From Prauserella endophytica (lineage in GTDB: Bacteria; Actinomycetota; Actinomycetes; Mycobacteriales; Pseudonocardiaceae): a stretch of 64,000 bases of DNA. The notes below the pieces were generated by a model. The model ran no database searches and was not told the origin of the DNA. It saw only the letters and a program-made list of their open reading frames with translations. The stretch covers positions 1 through 64,000 of the forward strand of contig NZ_SWMS01000007.1 in the NCBI RefSeq assembly GCF_005146945.1, written 5' to 3'. Shown here one piece after another: positions 8,220-16,790 of the stretch; positions within the stretch are counted from its first letter, which is position 1, and each line of letters starts with the position of its first letter. Both the position numbers and the translations under genes were made by a program.

Positions 8220-9496
8220 CAGCGCTCACCGGTCGCATGTGGACGCCGCTGCCGAGGGCCGGCGAAGCCGAAGAGGTACCCGGCGACCTTGCGCAGCTGG
8301 ATTTCCTCGGAGCCCTCGGTGATGCGGTAGCGGCGGTGGTGCCGGTAGAGGTGCTCGAACGGGGTGTGCCGCGTGTATCCGAGGCCGCCGTGCACCTGCA
8401 TGGCGCGGTCGGCCGCGTCGCACGCGAGCCGGTTGGCGCGGTAGTTGCACATCGACACCCTGTCGCTGAGCAACAGGTGGTCGGTGCGGTCGAGCTCCCA
8501 TGCGGTCTTGCGGACGAGCGTGCGCACCAGCTCGGCCTCGGTGTGCAGCTCGACGAGCGGCCACTGGATGGCCTGCCGGGTGGCGAGCGGGCTGCCGAAC
8601 GCCACGCGCTCGCGGGCATAGGCGACGCTGCGGTCGATGCAGTACTGCGCGACGCCGACCCCGGACGCGGCCTGCCGGATGCGGTTCTCGTGCACGAAGT
8701 GCTGCGCGAGCGCGAGCCCGGCGCCGACCTCGCCGAACACGGCCGAGCCGGGCACGCGCACGTCGCGCAGGGTCACCTCGGCGTGGTCGGTGGGCATGTT
8801 GAACGTCCACCAGTGGAAGTCGACGGAGAAGCCCTCGGCGTCGGTCGGCACGATGAACGCGGTGATCCCCCTCGCGTCACCGGCCTTGCCCGACGTGCGG
8901 GCGAAGATGACGTCGTGGGTCGCCGAGTGCAGCCCGGAGTTGAACCGCTTCCGTCCGTTGAGGACCCAGTCACCGCCGTCGGAGACGGCGGTGGTCTCCA
9001 GCCATGTGGCGTCGCTGCCGTGGTCCGGTTCGGTCAGTCCGAACGCGACCCGCCGCGTGCGCGTGATCATGCCCTCGACGAACTCCTCGCGCTGCTCCGG
9101 GGTGCCGAACGCGAGGAACATGTGCACGAACGGGAAGTTGCCGACGACGGAGGACTCGTTCTGCAGGTCGTTGTGCAGGCCGAGCCCCTTCGCGGCGAGG
9201 TGCTCGCGGATCACCGCCATGTCGAGGTTCGAGCCACCGCTGCCGCCCACCTCTTCCGGAAGTCCGTAACGCAGCCAGCCCGCGCGGTCGGCGTGGTCGG
9301 ACATCTCGCCCAGCAGCGCCTCCCATTCCGGACGCGGCGTGCCGCCGTTCTCGAAGTCGGTGCGGGAGAACTCCCTGCGGTGGTCGAAGAACCGCTCGTT
9401 GTCGTCCTGCTCCTGCAACGGGCGGATCTCGGTCTCGATGAACTCGTCCAATGCCGACAGCCGATCCCGGAGGCCGGCGGGCAGTTCGAAGTCCAT
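8219..9496 (-). CDS. Acyl-CoA dehydrogenase family protein, kinase-coupled (LvaC/ACAD11-like context)
   Basis: 425 residues from the ATG giving MDFELPAGL, preceded by AAAGGAG. It shows the FAD and substrate-binding block FGLTEPDHGSDATWLET, the middle beta domain (WVLNGRKRFNSGLHSATHDV) and the C-terminal helical domain ending in MQVHGGLGYTRHTPFEHLYRHHR and ITEGSEEIQLRKVAGYLF. Its stop codon overlaps the start of the kinase-DUF6285 gene by the ATGA arrangement, so the two are co-expressed. In that context it may act on a phosphorylated hydroxyacyl-CoA rather than as a simple dehydrogenase. A conventional FadE role cannot be excluded. Confidence 0.85.
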   Translation of the reverse strand: MDFELPAGLRDRLSALDEFIETEIRPLQEQDDNERFFDHRREFSRTDFENGGTPRPEWEALLGEMSDHADRAGWLRYGLPEEVGGSGGSNLDMAVIREHLAAKGLGLHNDLQNESSVVGNFPFVHMFLAFGTPEQREEFVEGMITRTRRVAFGLTEPDHGSDATWLETTAVSDGGDWVLNGRKRFNSGLHSATHDVIFARTSGKAGDARGITAFIVPTDAEGFSVDFHWWTFNMPTDHAEVTLRDVRVPGSAVFGEVGAGLALAQHFVHENRIRQAASGVGVAQYCIDRSVAYARERVAFGSPLATRQAIQWPLVELHTEAELVRTLVRKTAWELDRTDHLLLSDRVSMCNYRANRLACDAADRAMQVHGGLGYTRHTPFEHLYRHHRRYRITEGSEEIQLRKVAGYLFGFAGPRQRRPHATGER

Positions 9497-9607
9497 GCAC
9501 GCTCCTTTCGTGAGTTGACACGCCTTGCCCTCGCGACCGGACGGAGGCCAGACTACGAGCGAAAGCCGTGGCACAGCATGGTTCTGCCGATCAAGTGGGA
9601 GGGCACC

Positions 9608-10444
9608 GTGACCGATCCGGATGAGCGGCGCGTGAGCTGCACCGTCACCGACGGAGTCGCCGACGTGCGACTCGACCGGGAGGCGAAGCTGAACGCGCTC
9701 GACCCCGCGATGGCGTCGGCGCTCATCACCACGGGCGAGCGGCTGCGGCGCGACACCGGCGTGCGCGCGGTCGTGTTGTCGGGCAACGGCCGCGCGTTCT
9801 GCGCAGGCCTGGACATGAGCTCGTTCCAGGCCATGGCCGACGACGAACCGGTTCGCCTGAACCACCAGGAGGAGTACCCGTACACCGGACCCGCTCGGGC
9901 GACGGGACAGCGCGCCGCGTACGTGTGGGCCGAGCTGCCGGTGCCGGTGATCGCCGCGGTGCACGGCGTGGCCTTCGGCGGCGGTCTGCAGATCGCCCTC
10001 GGTGCCGATATCCGAGTGGTGGCACCGGATGCGCGGCTGTCGGTGATGGAGATCCGCTGGGGACTCGTCCCCGACATGACGGGCTCGCAGCTGCTACCGG
10101 AGCTGGTGGGCCGCGACGTCGCCAAGGAGCTGACCTTCACCGGCCGGGTCGTGAACGGCGAGGAGGCCGCGCGGATCGGGCTGGCGACGAAGGTCGCCGA
10201 CGACCCGAGGAAGGCGGCGCTGGCGCTGGCGGCCGAGATCGCGGGGAAGAATCCGGACGCGATCCGGGGAGCCAAGCGGCTGCTCGACCTCGCGGGCCGG
10301 ACCGGGCTGGCCGACGGCTTCACCGCCGAGCAGCGCGAGATCGGCGCGTTGATCGGCAGTCCCAACCAGGTGGAGGCGGTGCGGGCCAACCTGGAGGAGC
10401 GGGCCCCCGTGTTCACCGACCCCGGCGAGGAGGGGTACGCGTGA
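9608..10444 (+). CDS. Enoyl-CoA hydratase/isomerase (crotonase) family protein
   Basis: 278 residues from GTG 9608, chosen because GGGAGGG lies five bases before it; an ATG at 9578 lacks a ribosome site. Crotonase hallmarks are present: VVLSGNGRAFCAGLDM and IAAVHGVAFGGGLQIALGAD (the two oxyanion-hole segments), then MEIRWGLVPDMTG. The sequence lacks one of the two usual catalytic glutamates near the second segment, so isomerase or hydrolase chemistry is as likely as hydration. It is the first gene of a two-gene unit with the SDR (GTGA overlap), divergent from the kinase/ACAD operon across 111 bases. Confidence 0.85.
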   Translation: MTDPDERRVSCTVTDGVADVRLDREAKLNALDPAMASALITTGERLRRDTGVRAVVLSGNGRAFCAGLDMSSFQAMADDEPVRLNHQEEYPYTGPARATGQRAAYVWAELPVPVIAAVHGVAFGGGLQIALGADIRVVAPDARLSVMEIRWGLVPDMTGSQLLPELVGRDVAKELTFTGRVVNGEEAARIGLATKVADDPRKAALALAAEIAGKNPDAIRGAKRLLDLAGRTGLADGFTAEQREIGALIGSPNQVEAVRANLEERAPVFTDPGEEGYA

Positions 10445-11205
10445 ACCCGTTCGACCTCACCGGACACGTCGCGGTGGTCACCGGTGGCAACTCCGGCATC
10501 GGGCTCGCTATGGCGGACGCGCTCGCCGCGGCCGGGGCGGGCGTGTGTGTCTGGGGCACCAGCACCGAGCGCAACACCGATGCGGCCGGGCGGCTGCGCC
10601 GCCACGGTGGCGAGGTTCTCTCGGTGCCCTGCGACGTCGGCGACGAGGAGCAGGTCGACGCGGCCATGGAGCGAGTCACCGGCCACTTCGGACGGCTGGA
10701 CTCGTGCTTCGTCAACGCGGGCGTCACCGGGGTGCCTGCGAGGCTCGTCGACACGGAGCTGAGCGAGTTCCGCCGCGTGACCCGGGTCGACCTCGACGGC
10801 GCGTTCCTCACGCTTCGGGCCGCCGCGCGGGTGCTCGTCGCGCAGGGCGAGGGCGGCAGCCTCGTCGCCACGTCGAGCGTCGCGGCCAGGCAGGGTCAGC
10901 CGCGCGGGCACGCCTGCGCGGCGGCGAAGGGCGGGCTGATCTCGATGGTCAACGGCATCGCGGTGGAGCTGGCCCGGCACGGGATCAGGGCCAACAGCAT
11001 CCTGCCCGGGTGGGTCAGCACGCCGCTGGCCGATCCCGCACTGCGGTCCGAGGGTTTCCAGCGGAAGGTACTGCCGCGGATGCCGGTCGGCCGCTGGGGC
11101 CGCCCCGGCGACTTCAGCTCCCTCGCCGTGTACCTGGCGAGCCCGGCGAGCGCGTTCCACACCGCCGACAGCATCACCGTCGACGGCGGTTACCTGGCCT
11201 TCTGA
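10441..11205 (+). CDS. SDR-family oxidoreductase with Cys in place of the catalytic Tyr
   Basis: 254 residues from GTG 10441, overlapping the crotonase stop. The Rossmann NAD(P) motif TGGNSGIG, the NAG motif (VNAGVTG), the active-site Ser (Ser146 in TSSVAARQG) and Lys163 are in place, as is the C-terminal ITVDGGYLAF. The YxxxK motif instead reads CAAAK: codon 159 is TGC where TAC would restore Tyr. Active SDRs use that Tyr as the general acid/base, so the enzyme may be impaired or altered, or the base may be a sequencing error. By neighbourhood it would oxidise or reduce a hydroxyacyl-CoA, as LvaD does in the levulinate pathway. Confidence 0.85.
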   Translation: MNPFDLTGHVAVVTGGNSGIGLAMADALAAAGAGVCVWGTSTERNTDAAGRLRRHGGEVLSVPCDVGDEEQVDAAMERVTGHFGRLDSCFVNAGVTGVPARLVDTELSEFRRVTRVDLDGAFLTLRAAARVLVAQGEGGSLVATSSVAARQGQPRGHACAAAKGGLISMVNGIAVELARHGIRANSILPGWVSTPLADPALRSEGFQRKVLPRMPVGRWGRPGDFSSLAVYLASPASAFHTADSITVDGGYLAF

Positions 11206-11210
11206 GCGCG

Positions 11211-12092
11211 TCAGTACTCCTCGGGCCGAAGGGGCCAGCGAGGCACTGTGGACGGAACATCCTCGCTGACCCGCAGGGGGAAATCGGGCTTGCGCTTCTC
11301 GAGGAACGCCGTCACGCCCTCGGCGGCGTCCGCGGCGGCGCCGAGCTCGTACAGCGCGCGGGAGTCGTGGCGGTGCGCCTCCCACGGAGTCGGGGAGCCC
11401 AGCATGCCCCACAGCAGCTGCCTGGCCACGGCGACCGACACGGCGGAGGTGTTGTCAGCGATCTCCGCGGCGAGCCCGCGCGCCTCGGTCAGCAGGTCGG
11501 CATCGGGGACCACGCGCGAGACGAGTCCACCGGCCTTCGCCTCCTCCGCGTCGAACACGCGGCCCGTCGCCACCCACTCCATTGCCTGCGAGATGCCCAC
11601 GATCCGGGGCAGGAACCACGTCGACGCCGCCTCGGGCACGATGCCACGGCGGGTGAAGACGAAACCGAAGCGCGCGGACTGCGCGGCGATCCGGATGTCC
11701 ATCGGCAGCGTCATGGTCACCCCGACCCCCACGGCGGGGCCGTTGACCGCGGCGATCACGGGTTTGCGGCTCGCGGCGATCCGCAGGGACACGGCGCCGC
11801 CGGAGTCCCTGGGCACGCCGCCGATCTCGCCGAGGAGCTCACGGACGTCGTGGTCCTTCTTTCCCGCGTTGAACGTGTCAGCGCCGCGGCCGAGGTCGGC
11901 TCCGGCGCAGAAGCCTCTGCCCGCACCGGTCACGAGCACCACGCGCACGCCGTCGTCGGCGTCGACGCGGTCGAAGGCGTCGATCAGCTCCCGCGCCATC
12001 GTGATCGTGTAGGCGTTGAGCCGGTCGGGCCGGTTCAGGGTGACGGTCGCGATGCCGTCGGTGACGTCGTAGTCGATCTCTCGGTAGGTCAA
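11211..12092 (-). CDS. Enoyl-CoA hydratase/isomerase family protein
   Basis: 293 residues from a TTG start with GGGAG upstream. Crotonase blocks are VTLNRPDRLNAYT, VLVTGAGRGFCAGADLGRG, VIAAVNGPAVGVGVTMTLPMD and RRGIVPEAASTWFLPRIVG; the Glu in PEAAS fits the family's catalytic position. The C-terminus (AEGVTAFLEKRKPDF) is typical. It is the last gene of the FadD-ACAD-ACAD-crotonase operon read on the minus strand, 15 bases after the second ACAD gene, and would hydrate the enoyl-CoA made by those dehydrogenases. It converges on the SDR gene with a five-base gap. Confidence 0.87.
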   Translation of the reverse strand: MTYREIDYDVTDGIATVTLNRPDRLNAYTITMARELIDAFDRVDADDGVRVVLVTGAGRGFCAGADLGRGADTFNAGKKDHDVRELLGEIGGVPRDSGGAVSLRIAASRKPVIAAVNGPAVGVGVTMTLPMDIRIAAQSARFGFVFTRRGIVPEAASTWFLPRIVGISQAMEWVATGRVFDAEEAKAGGLVSRVVPDADLLTEARGLAAEIADNTSAVSVAVARQLLWGMLGSPTPWEAHRHDSRALYELGAAADAAEGVTAFLEKRKPDFPLRVSEDVPSTVPRWPLRPEEY

Positions 12093-12107
12093 GTCGGTGC
12101 TCCCGGC

Positions 12108-13217
12108 TCAGAGGGCGAGGCGGTCGGCGAGGCGTGCCCGCTGCTCCTCGGGCGCTCCGAGCAGCAGCTCGCTGGTCTTGGCGCGCTTGTAGTACAGGTG
12201 CGCGTCGTGCTCCCACGTGTAGCCGACCCCGCCGTGCAGCTGCACGCCCGCCGCGGCGGAGTCGAAGTAGCCGGGGCCGAGCACCACCTGTGCCAGCGCG
12301 GCGGCCACGGGTAGCGCGCCGGGATCGTGGTCGGCGGTCCACGCCGCGTGGCGCACCACCGAGCGCGCCTGCTCCGCGGTGGAGTACAGGTCGGCGCAGG
12401 CGTGCTTCACGGCCTGGTAGGAGCCGATGGGCCTGCCGAACTGCACGCGTACCTTTGCGTAGTCCACAGTGGTCTCCAGCACGTGGTCGAGCCCGCCGAG
12501 CTGCTCGGCGGCGAGCGCGAAGGCGGCGCGGTCGCGCACGGCCTCCAGCACGGCGGCGGGGTCGGCGGCGGCGACGGCCCGCGCGGGAGTGCCTGCGAAG
12601 TCGAGACGGGCGAGTGCCCTCGTGGGGTCGAGGGTGCGCAGGCGGGTGGTGCGCAGCCCGGCGGCCTCGCCGGAGACCACGAACCAACCCGGGCCGTCGG
12701 GCGTGCCCGCGTAGACGAGCACGAGGTGCGCGGCGTCGCCGGAGACCACGAAGGACGCGTGCCCGTCCAGCGCGAAGACCCCGTTGCGGCGCGTCACCGC
12801 GATGCTGTGCGCGGCCGAGCCCCACGTGCCCTCGTCGCCCGCAACCGCCACGGCGGCAACCAGCTCCCCTGTGGCGAGCTGCGGCAGCAGCTCCGCCGAC
12901 AGCTCCGCGTCGCCCAGCGCCAGCACGGTGTCCACGGCGAGCACGGCCGAGGCGAGGAACGGCACGGGTGCGAGCGCCCTGCCCAGTTCCTCCAGCACCA
13001 CGCACCGCTCCACGTGGCCCGCGCCCGACCCGCCGTGTTCCTCCGGGATCACCAGCCCCGCGACGCCCAGCCCGGCCAGGCGGGACCACAGTGCACGGTC
13101 CCAGCCCTCGTCGCCCCCCATGATCTCGCGCACGCGCGCGGGCGGGCAGTGGTCGGCGAGCAGCTCCCGCACGGCCTCGCGCAGCTGCCGCTGCTCGGAG
13201 TCGAGCACCAGTTCCAT
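12108..13217 (-). CDS. Acyl-CoA dehydrogenase (smaller subunit of an adjacent ACAD pair)
   Basis: 369 residues from the ATG after AGGAGGCGTT. The fold is recognisable (GVAGLVIPEEHGGSGAG, then VVLEELGRALAPVPFLAS, and VQLHGGVGYTWEHDAHLYYKRAKTS at the C-terminus). The middle beta domain is shorter and the usual EPGAGSD flavin-binding block is replaced by AVAGDEGTWGSAAHS. Adjacent ACAD genes of ~370 and ~390 codons with one divergent partner are typical of actinobacterial alpha2beta2 dehydrogenases such as those of cholesterol side-chain degradation. It lies 11 bases downstream of its partner, so heteromer formation is a reasonable inference. Confidence 0.85.
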   Translation of the reverse strand: MELVLDSEQRQLREAVRELLADHCPPARVREIMGGDEGWDRALWSRLAGLGVAGLVIPEEHGGSGAGHVERCVVLEELGRALAPVPFLASAVLAVDTVLALGDAELSAELLPQLATGELVAAVAVAGDEGTWGSAAHSIAVTRRNGVFALDGHASFVVSGDAAHLVLVYAGTPDGPGWFVVSGEAAGLRTTRLRTLDPTRALARLDFAGTPARAVAAADPAAVLEAVRDRAAFALAAEQLGGLDHVLETTVDYAKVRVQFGRPIGSYQAVKHACADLYSTAEQARSVVRHAAWTADHDPGALPVAAALAQVVLGPGYFDSAAAGVQLHGGVGYTWEHDAHLYYKRAKTSELLLGAPEEQRARLADRLAL

Positions 13218-13228
13218 GCCAACGCCTC

Positions 13229-14413
13229 CTAAGCCTGTGTGCCGACGCGCAGCTCGCGGAACGGCACGTCGCGGTCGACCTGTGGTTCCTTCGGCAGGCC
13301 GAGCACGCGCTCGCCGATGATCCCGCGCTGGATCTGGTTGGTGCCGCCCGCGATGCTCGACGCGGGGGTGGCGTTGATCGCGATGGCCAGCTCTTCGGCG
13401 GCGGGGTCGCCCTCGTCCCATGCCGCCGCCCGCACACCGGCGATCAGGCCGGCGACGCGCACGGCGCGCCACAGCAGCTCCGCACCGGCCAGCTTGGCGA
13501 CCGAACCCCGCGCGCCGGGCGGGGAGCCCGCGTCGGCCTCCTGCCGCAGGCGGGTGTTGAACAGCGACAGGGCCCGCTCGGCGGCGTAGAGCCCGGCCAG
13601 TTCCGTGCGCACCACGGGATCCCGCGCGCGGCCGAGCCGCCGCGCCAGGTCCGCGAGGTTGGTATAGGTGAGCGGGTCGTAGCGGCGGCGCACCGAGCCG
13701 CCGATCGACACGCGCTCGTGCCCCAGCATCGTCACCGCGGCGAACCAGCCCGCGTCCACCTCGCCGAGCACGGCGTCGGCGGGCAGCCGCACGTTGTCGA
13801 AGAACACCTCGTTGAACGGTGCCTGGCCCGTCATGTCCTTCAGCGGCCGCACGGTCACGCCCGGCGCGTGCATGTCCACGATGAACATCGTGATGCCCTT
13901 GTGCTTCGGCACGTCGGGGTTGGTGCGGGCGAGCAGCGCGCCGAAGTCGGCGTGCTGGGCGCCGGACGTCCACACCTTCTGCCCGTTGACGACCCAGCTC
14001 TCGCCGTCACGCACGGCCCGCGTCTGCAGGCTCGCGACGTCGGAGCCCGCGCCCGGCTCGGAGAACAGCTGGCACCAGATCTCCTCGCCGCGCAGCAGCG
14101 GCCGGACGTAGCGGGCCTTCTGCTCGTGGGTGCCGAGGTCGACGATCGTCGGGCCGCACATGCCCATGCTGATCATGAACACGTCGGTCGGCAGGTCGTA
14201 GGCCGCGGCCTCCTCGTCGAACACCTGCTGGTCGGCGGCCGTGCGGCCTTGCCCGCCGTACTCGGCGGGCCACGTCAGGCCCGCGAGCCCCGCGTCGTGC
14301 AGCGCGGCCTGGAACCGCTTGGCGGTCGCGATCCGCTCCTCGGCGGACGCGTTCTCGACGGTCTTCGGCACGTTCTCCGCGAGCCAGGCGCGCACCGTTT
14401 CCCGGAACGACAT
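13229..14413 (-). CDS. Acyl-CoA dehydrogenase (larger subunit of the ACAD pair)
   Basis: 394 residues with GAGGAG before the ATG. It has the complete ACAD signature: LTWPAEYGGQGRTAADQQVF, the flavin/substrate block QLFSEPGAGSDVASLQTRAV, VVNGQKVWTSGAQHADF, and the C-terminal GGTNQIQRGIIGERVLGLPK. It would oxidise an acyl-CoA to the enoyl-CoA with FAD and pass electrons to ETF. The gene starts 12 bases after the acyl-CoA synthetase stop and is followed by the smaller, more divergent ACAD. Substrate class is not evident; the pair layout resembles steroid or branched-chain acid operons of actinobacteria. Confidence 0.9.
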   Translation of the reverse strand: MSFRETVRAWLAENVPKTVENASAEERIATAKRFQAALHDAGLAGLTWPAEYGGQGRTAADQQVFDEEAAAYDLPTDVFMISMGMCGPTIVDLGTHEQKARYVRPLLRGEEIWCQLFSEPGAGSDVASLQTRAVRDGESWVVNGQKVWTSGAQHADFGALLARTNPDVPKHKGITMFIVDMHAPGVTVRPLKDMTGQAPFNEVFFDNVRLPADAVLGEVDAGWFAAVTMLGHERVSIGGSVRRRYDPLTYTNLADLARRLGRARDPVVRTELAGLYAAERALSLFNTRLRQEADAGSPPGARGSVAKLAGAELLWRAVRVAGLIAGVRAAAWDEGDPAAEELAIAINATPASSIAGGTNQIQRGIIGERVLGLPKEPQVDRDVPFRELRVGTQA

Positions 14414-14425
14414 GTGCGTCTCCTC

Positions 14426-15970
14426 TCAGCGCGCGGTGGTGGCCGCGTACCGTTCCTTGAGCTTGCCCTTGACGAGCTTGCCGGTGGGCGTCCGTGGCAG
14501 CTCGTCGACGAAGTCCACGCTGCGCGGCGCCTTGTAGTGGGCGATCCGTTCCCGCACGTAGGCCAGCAGCTCGTCGGCCAGCTCCGGCCCCGGTTCCACC
14601 GTGGACGACGGTTGCACGACGGCCTTGACCGACTCGCCCATCTCCGGATCTGGCACGCCGATCACGGCGACGTCGTCAACGGCGGGGTGGAGCGTGAGCA
14701 CGTTCTCCACCTCCTGCGGGTAGATGTTCACGCCGCCGGAGATGATCATGAACGCCTTGCGGTCGGTGAGGAAGAGGTAGCCCTCTTCGTCCACGTAGCC
14801 GACGTCGCCGTTGGTCGCCCACGTCGGGTGCGCCGGATGCTGCGCCTCGCGGGTCTTCTCGGGCGCGTTGTGGTAGCTGAAGGGCACTTCGTCGCGTTCG
14901 AAGTAGACGGTGCCGATCTCGCCGGGAGGCAGCTCGTCGCCGTTGTCGGCGCACACGTGCAGGATGCCGAGTCCTGCCCTGCCGACGGAACCCGGCTTGG
15001 CGAGCCACTCCTGTGGCGAGATGAACGTCAGCCCCGCGCCCTCGGTGGAGCTGTAGTACTCGTAGAGGATCGGCCCCCACCAGTCCATCATGGCGCGCTT
15101 GACCTCCTCGGGGCACGGCGCCGCGGCGTGCACGGCGACCCGGTGGCTCGACAGGTCGTAACGCGTGCGCACGTCCTCGGGCAGCTTGAGCATGCGCACG
15201 AACATCGTGGGCACCCACTGGCTGTGGGTGACGCGGTGGGTTTCAATCGCGCGCAGGGCGGCCTCGGGCTCGAAGCGCTCCATCATCACCAGCGTGCCGC
15301 CGACGGCGTGCACGCACGCGCCGAACCGCAGCGGCGCGGCGTGGTAGACCGGCGCCGGTGAGAGGTACACGATGCCCGAGTCGAAGCCGTACATCGCCTC
15401 CAGCAGCGGGCGCAGCAGGTCGCCCGGCTCGTCGATCTGCCGTTCGGGCAGTGCGACGCGGACGCCCTTGGGCCGCCCGGTGGTGCCAGACGAGTACAGC
15501 AGGTCGGCCCCGGCGGGCTGGTCGTCGGGAACCGCGGCCGACGCCGCGGCGAGCACGGCGTCGTAGTCGTCGAACCCGGGGACCTCGCCCCCGTAGGCCA
15601 GCCGGACGCCGACGCCGGGGACGAGCTCCGCGACCTCGCGGGGCAACTCCCCCAGCGCGGCCGAGACGACGAGCGCCTTCGCACCGGAGTCCTCGACGAC
15701 GTAGGCGACCTCGGACGGCGAAAGGTGGTTGTTCACCGCGGCGATGTAGCAGCCGGAGCGCACGACGGCCCAGTACACCTCGTAGGCGCGCATCGTGTTG
15801 TCGGTGAGCAGCGCGACGGTGTCGCCGGGCCGGAAACCCTTGTCGCGCAAGGCGTTCGCGAGTCGCGCGGAGCGCTCGTCGAGCTCGCGGTAGGTCAGTG
15901 TCTCCCCGGAGCCCGCCATGATCACGGCGGGGTGGTCGGGCCGTACGGCCGCGTGGGTGCCCGGATACAT
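14426..15970 (-). CDS. Acyl-CoA synthetase (AMP-binding, FadD type)
   Basis: 514 residues from the ATG giving [16 protein letters not shown], preceded by GAGGAGGAG. ANL-superfamily motifs in order: the P-loop [47 protein letters not shown] with the hinge after it ([14 protein letters not shown]), and the C-terminal catalytic Lys region [13 protein letters not shown]. It activates a carboxylic acid to its CoA thioester and opens the operon that continues with two ACADs and a crotonase. Its promoter region contains an ACAGTC-N6-GACTGT operator-like site shared with the divergent TetR gene, so repression by that TetR and release by an acyl-CoA is likely. Confidence 0.88.
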   Translation of the reverse strand: MYPGTHAAVRPDHPAVIMAGSGETLTYRELDERSARLANALRDKGFRPGDTVALLTDNTMRAYEVYWAVVRSGCYIAAVNNHLSPSEVAYVVEDSGAKALVVSAALGELPREVAELVPGVGVRLAYGGEVPGFDDYDAVLAAASAAVPDDQPAGADLLYSSGTTGRPKGVRVALPERQIDEPGDLLRPLLEAMYGFDSGIVYLSPAPVYHAAPLRFGACVHAVGGTLVMMERFEPEAALRAIETHRVTHSQWVPTMFVRMLKLPEDVRTRYDLSSHRVAVHAAAPCPEEVKRAMMDWWGPILYEYYSSTEGAGLTFISPQEWLAKPGSVGRAGLGILHVCADNGDELPPGEIGTVYFERDEVPFSYHNAPEKTREAQHPAHPTWATNGDVGYVDEEGYLFLTDRKAFMIISGGVNIYPQEVENVLTLHPAVDDVAVIGVPDPEMGESVKAVVQPSSTVEPGPELADELLAYVRERIAHYKAPRSVDFVDELPRTPTGKLVKGKLKERYAATTAR

Positions 15971-16027
15971 TCGGCTCCTCCTCGAACCGGCGTGTTCCTC
16001 CTCGCAGCCTGTCAGTCCCGGACCCGG

Positions 16028-16045
16028 ACAGTCAATGCCGACTGT
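16028..16045. promoter_or_regulatory. Operator-like inverted repeat, site 1 (ACAGTC-N6-GACTGT)
   Basis: Perfect 6-bp arms ACAGTC and GACTGT separated by AATGCC lie in the 106-bp gap between the divergent FadD gene and the TetR gene. A second 18-bp site with the same layout (ACAGTC-N6-GACTGC) lies after the TetR gene at 16715. Both are the size expected for a TetR dimer. Confidence 0.6.
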
Positions 16046-16076
16046 TTTTCTCGCACGCGGTGGGTAGGCTGTCCCG

Positions 16077-16715
16077 ATGACCCGATCCGTGTCCACGGCT
16101 CCGCGCAGCCGTAAGGAGCGCACCGAGGACAGCCGTGCGCTGATCCTCGACGCCGCCGTGGACTGCCTCGTGGAGCTGGGCTACGCGGGCGCCTCGACGC
16201 TGGCGATCCAGGCGAAGGCTGGCGTCTCGCGGGGCAGGCTGCTGCACCACTTCCCCTCGCGCGACGGGCTGCTCGTCGCGGCGGCGCAACACCTTGCCAC
16301 CGGAAGGCTCGCCCGGACCGAGGAGCGCGTCGCCGAGGCGCTCACCGGTGAACCCGAGGGCCCCGCGCGCGTCGAACGGTGCATCGAGCTGCTGTGGGTG
16401 ACCTTCCATGAGCCGCACTTCTGGGCGGCGATGGAGCTGTGGACGGCGGCGCGGACCAACCCCGCGCTCGCCGAGGCGCTGCGGCCTGCGGAACGCGCGC
16501 TGCGCGAGGCGATCCGGGGCGTCGCCGACCGGATCTGGGGCCCCGAGGTGTGCGCCCACCCGCGTTACGACGAGCTGCGCGAGCTGCTGTTCACGAGCAT
16601 GCGCGGCGCGGCACTGCCGTACGCGTTCGAGGACCGCTCCCCCGCCGGCGACAAGCACGTCGCGATCTGGAAGTCGGTGGCACGCACGTTGCTCTTCGCC
16701 GACGGCCCCGAATAA
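16077..16715 (+). CDS. TetR-family transcriptional regulator of the flanking acyl-CoA operons
   Basis: 212 residues. The N-terminal DNA-binding domain reads [20 protein letters not shown], then [19 protein letters not shown], a regular TetR helix-turn-helix; the rest is the all-helical ligand domain. It is divergent from the FadD-ACAD operon and is followed by a second FadD gene. Identical-geometry inverted repeats sit on both sides of this gene, which suggests autoregulation plus control of both FadD transcription units with an acyl-CoA as likely inducer. The ligand is not deducible from sequence. Confidence 0.88.
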   Translation: MTRSVSTAPRSRKERTEDSRALILDAAVDCLVELGYAGASTLAIQAKAGVSRGRLLHHFPSRDGLLVAAAQHLATGRLARTEERVAEALTGEPEGPARVERCIELLWVTFHEPHFWAAMELWTAARTNPALAEALRPAERALREAIRGVADRIWGPEVCAHPRYDELRELLFTSMRGAALPYAFEDRSPAGDKHVAIWKSVARTLLFADGPE

Positions 16716-16732
16716 CAGTCAGGGTTGACTGC
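16715..16732. promoter_or_regulatory. Operator-like inverted repeat, site 2 (ACAGTC-N6-GACTGC)
   Basis: The inner 16 bases form a perfect inverted repeat, CAGTCA-GGGT-TGACTG. With flanks the site is ACAGTC-N6-GACTGC, the same 18-bp frame as site 1 at 16028. It begins at the last base of the TetR stop codon and precedes the second FadD gene (ATG 16791) by 58 bases. Confidence 0.6.
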
Positions 16733-16790
16733 GCGCTGGCGGCCGCGTCAGCATGAGGTCCGCCACTCCCGACCATCGCCGAGGTTGCCG

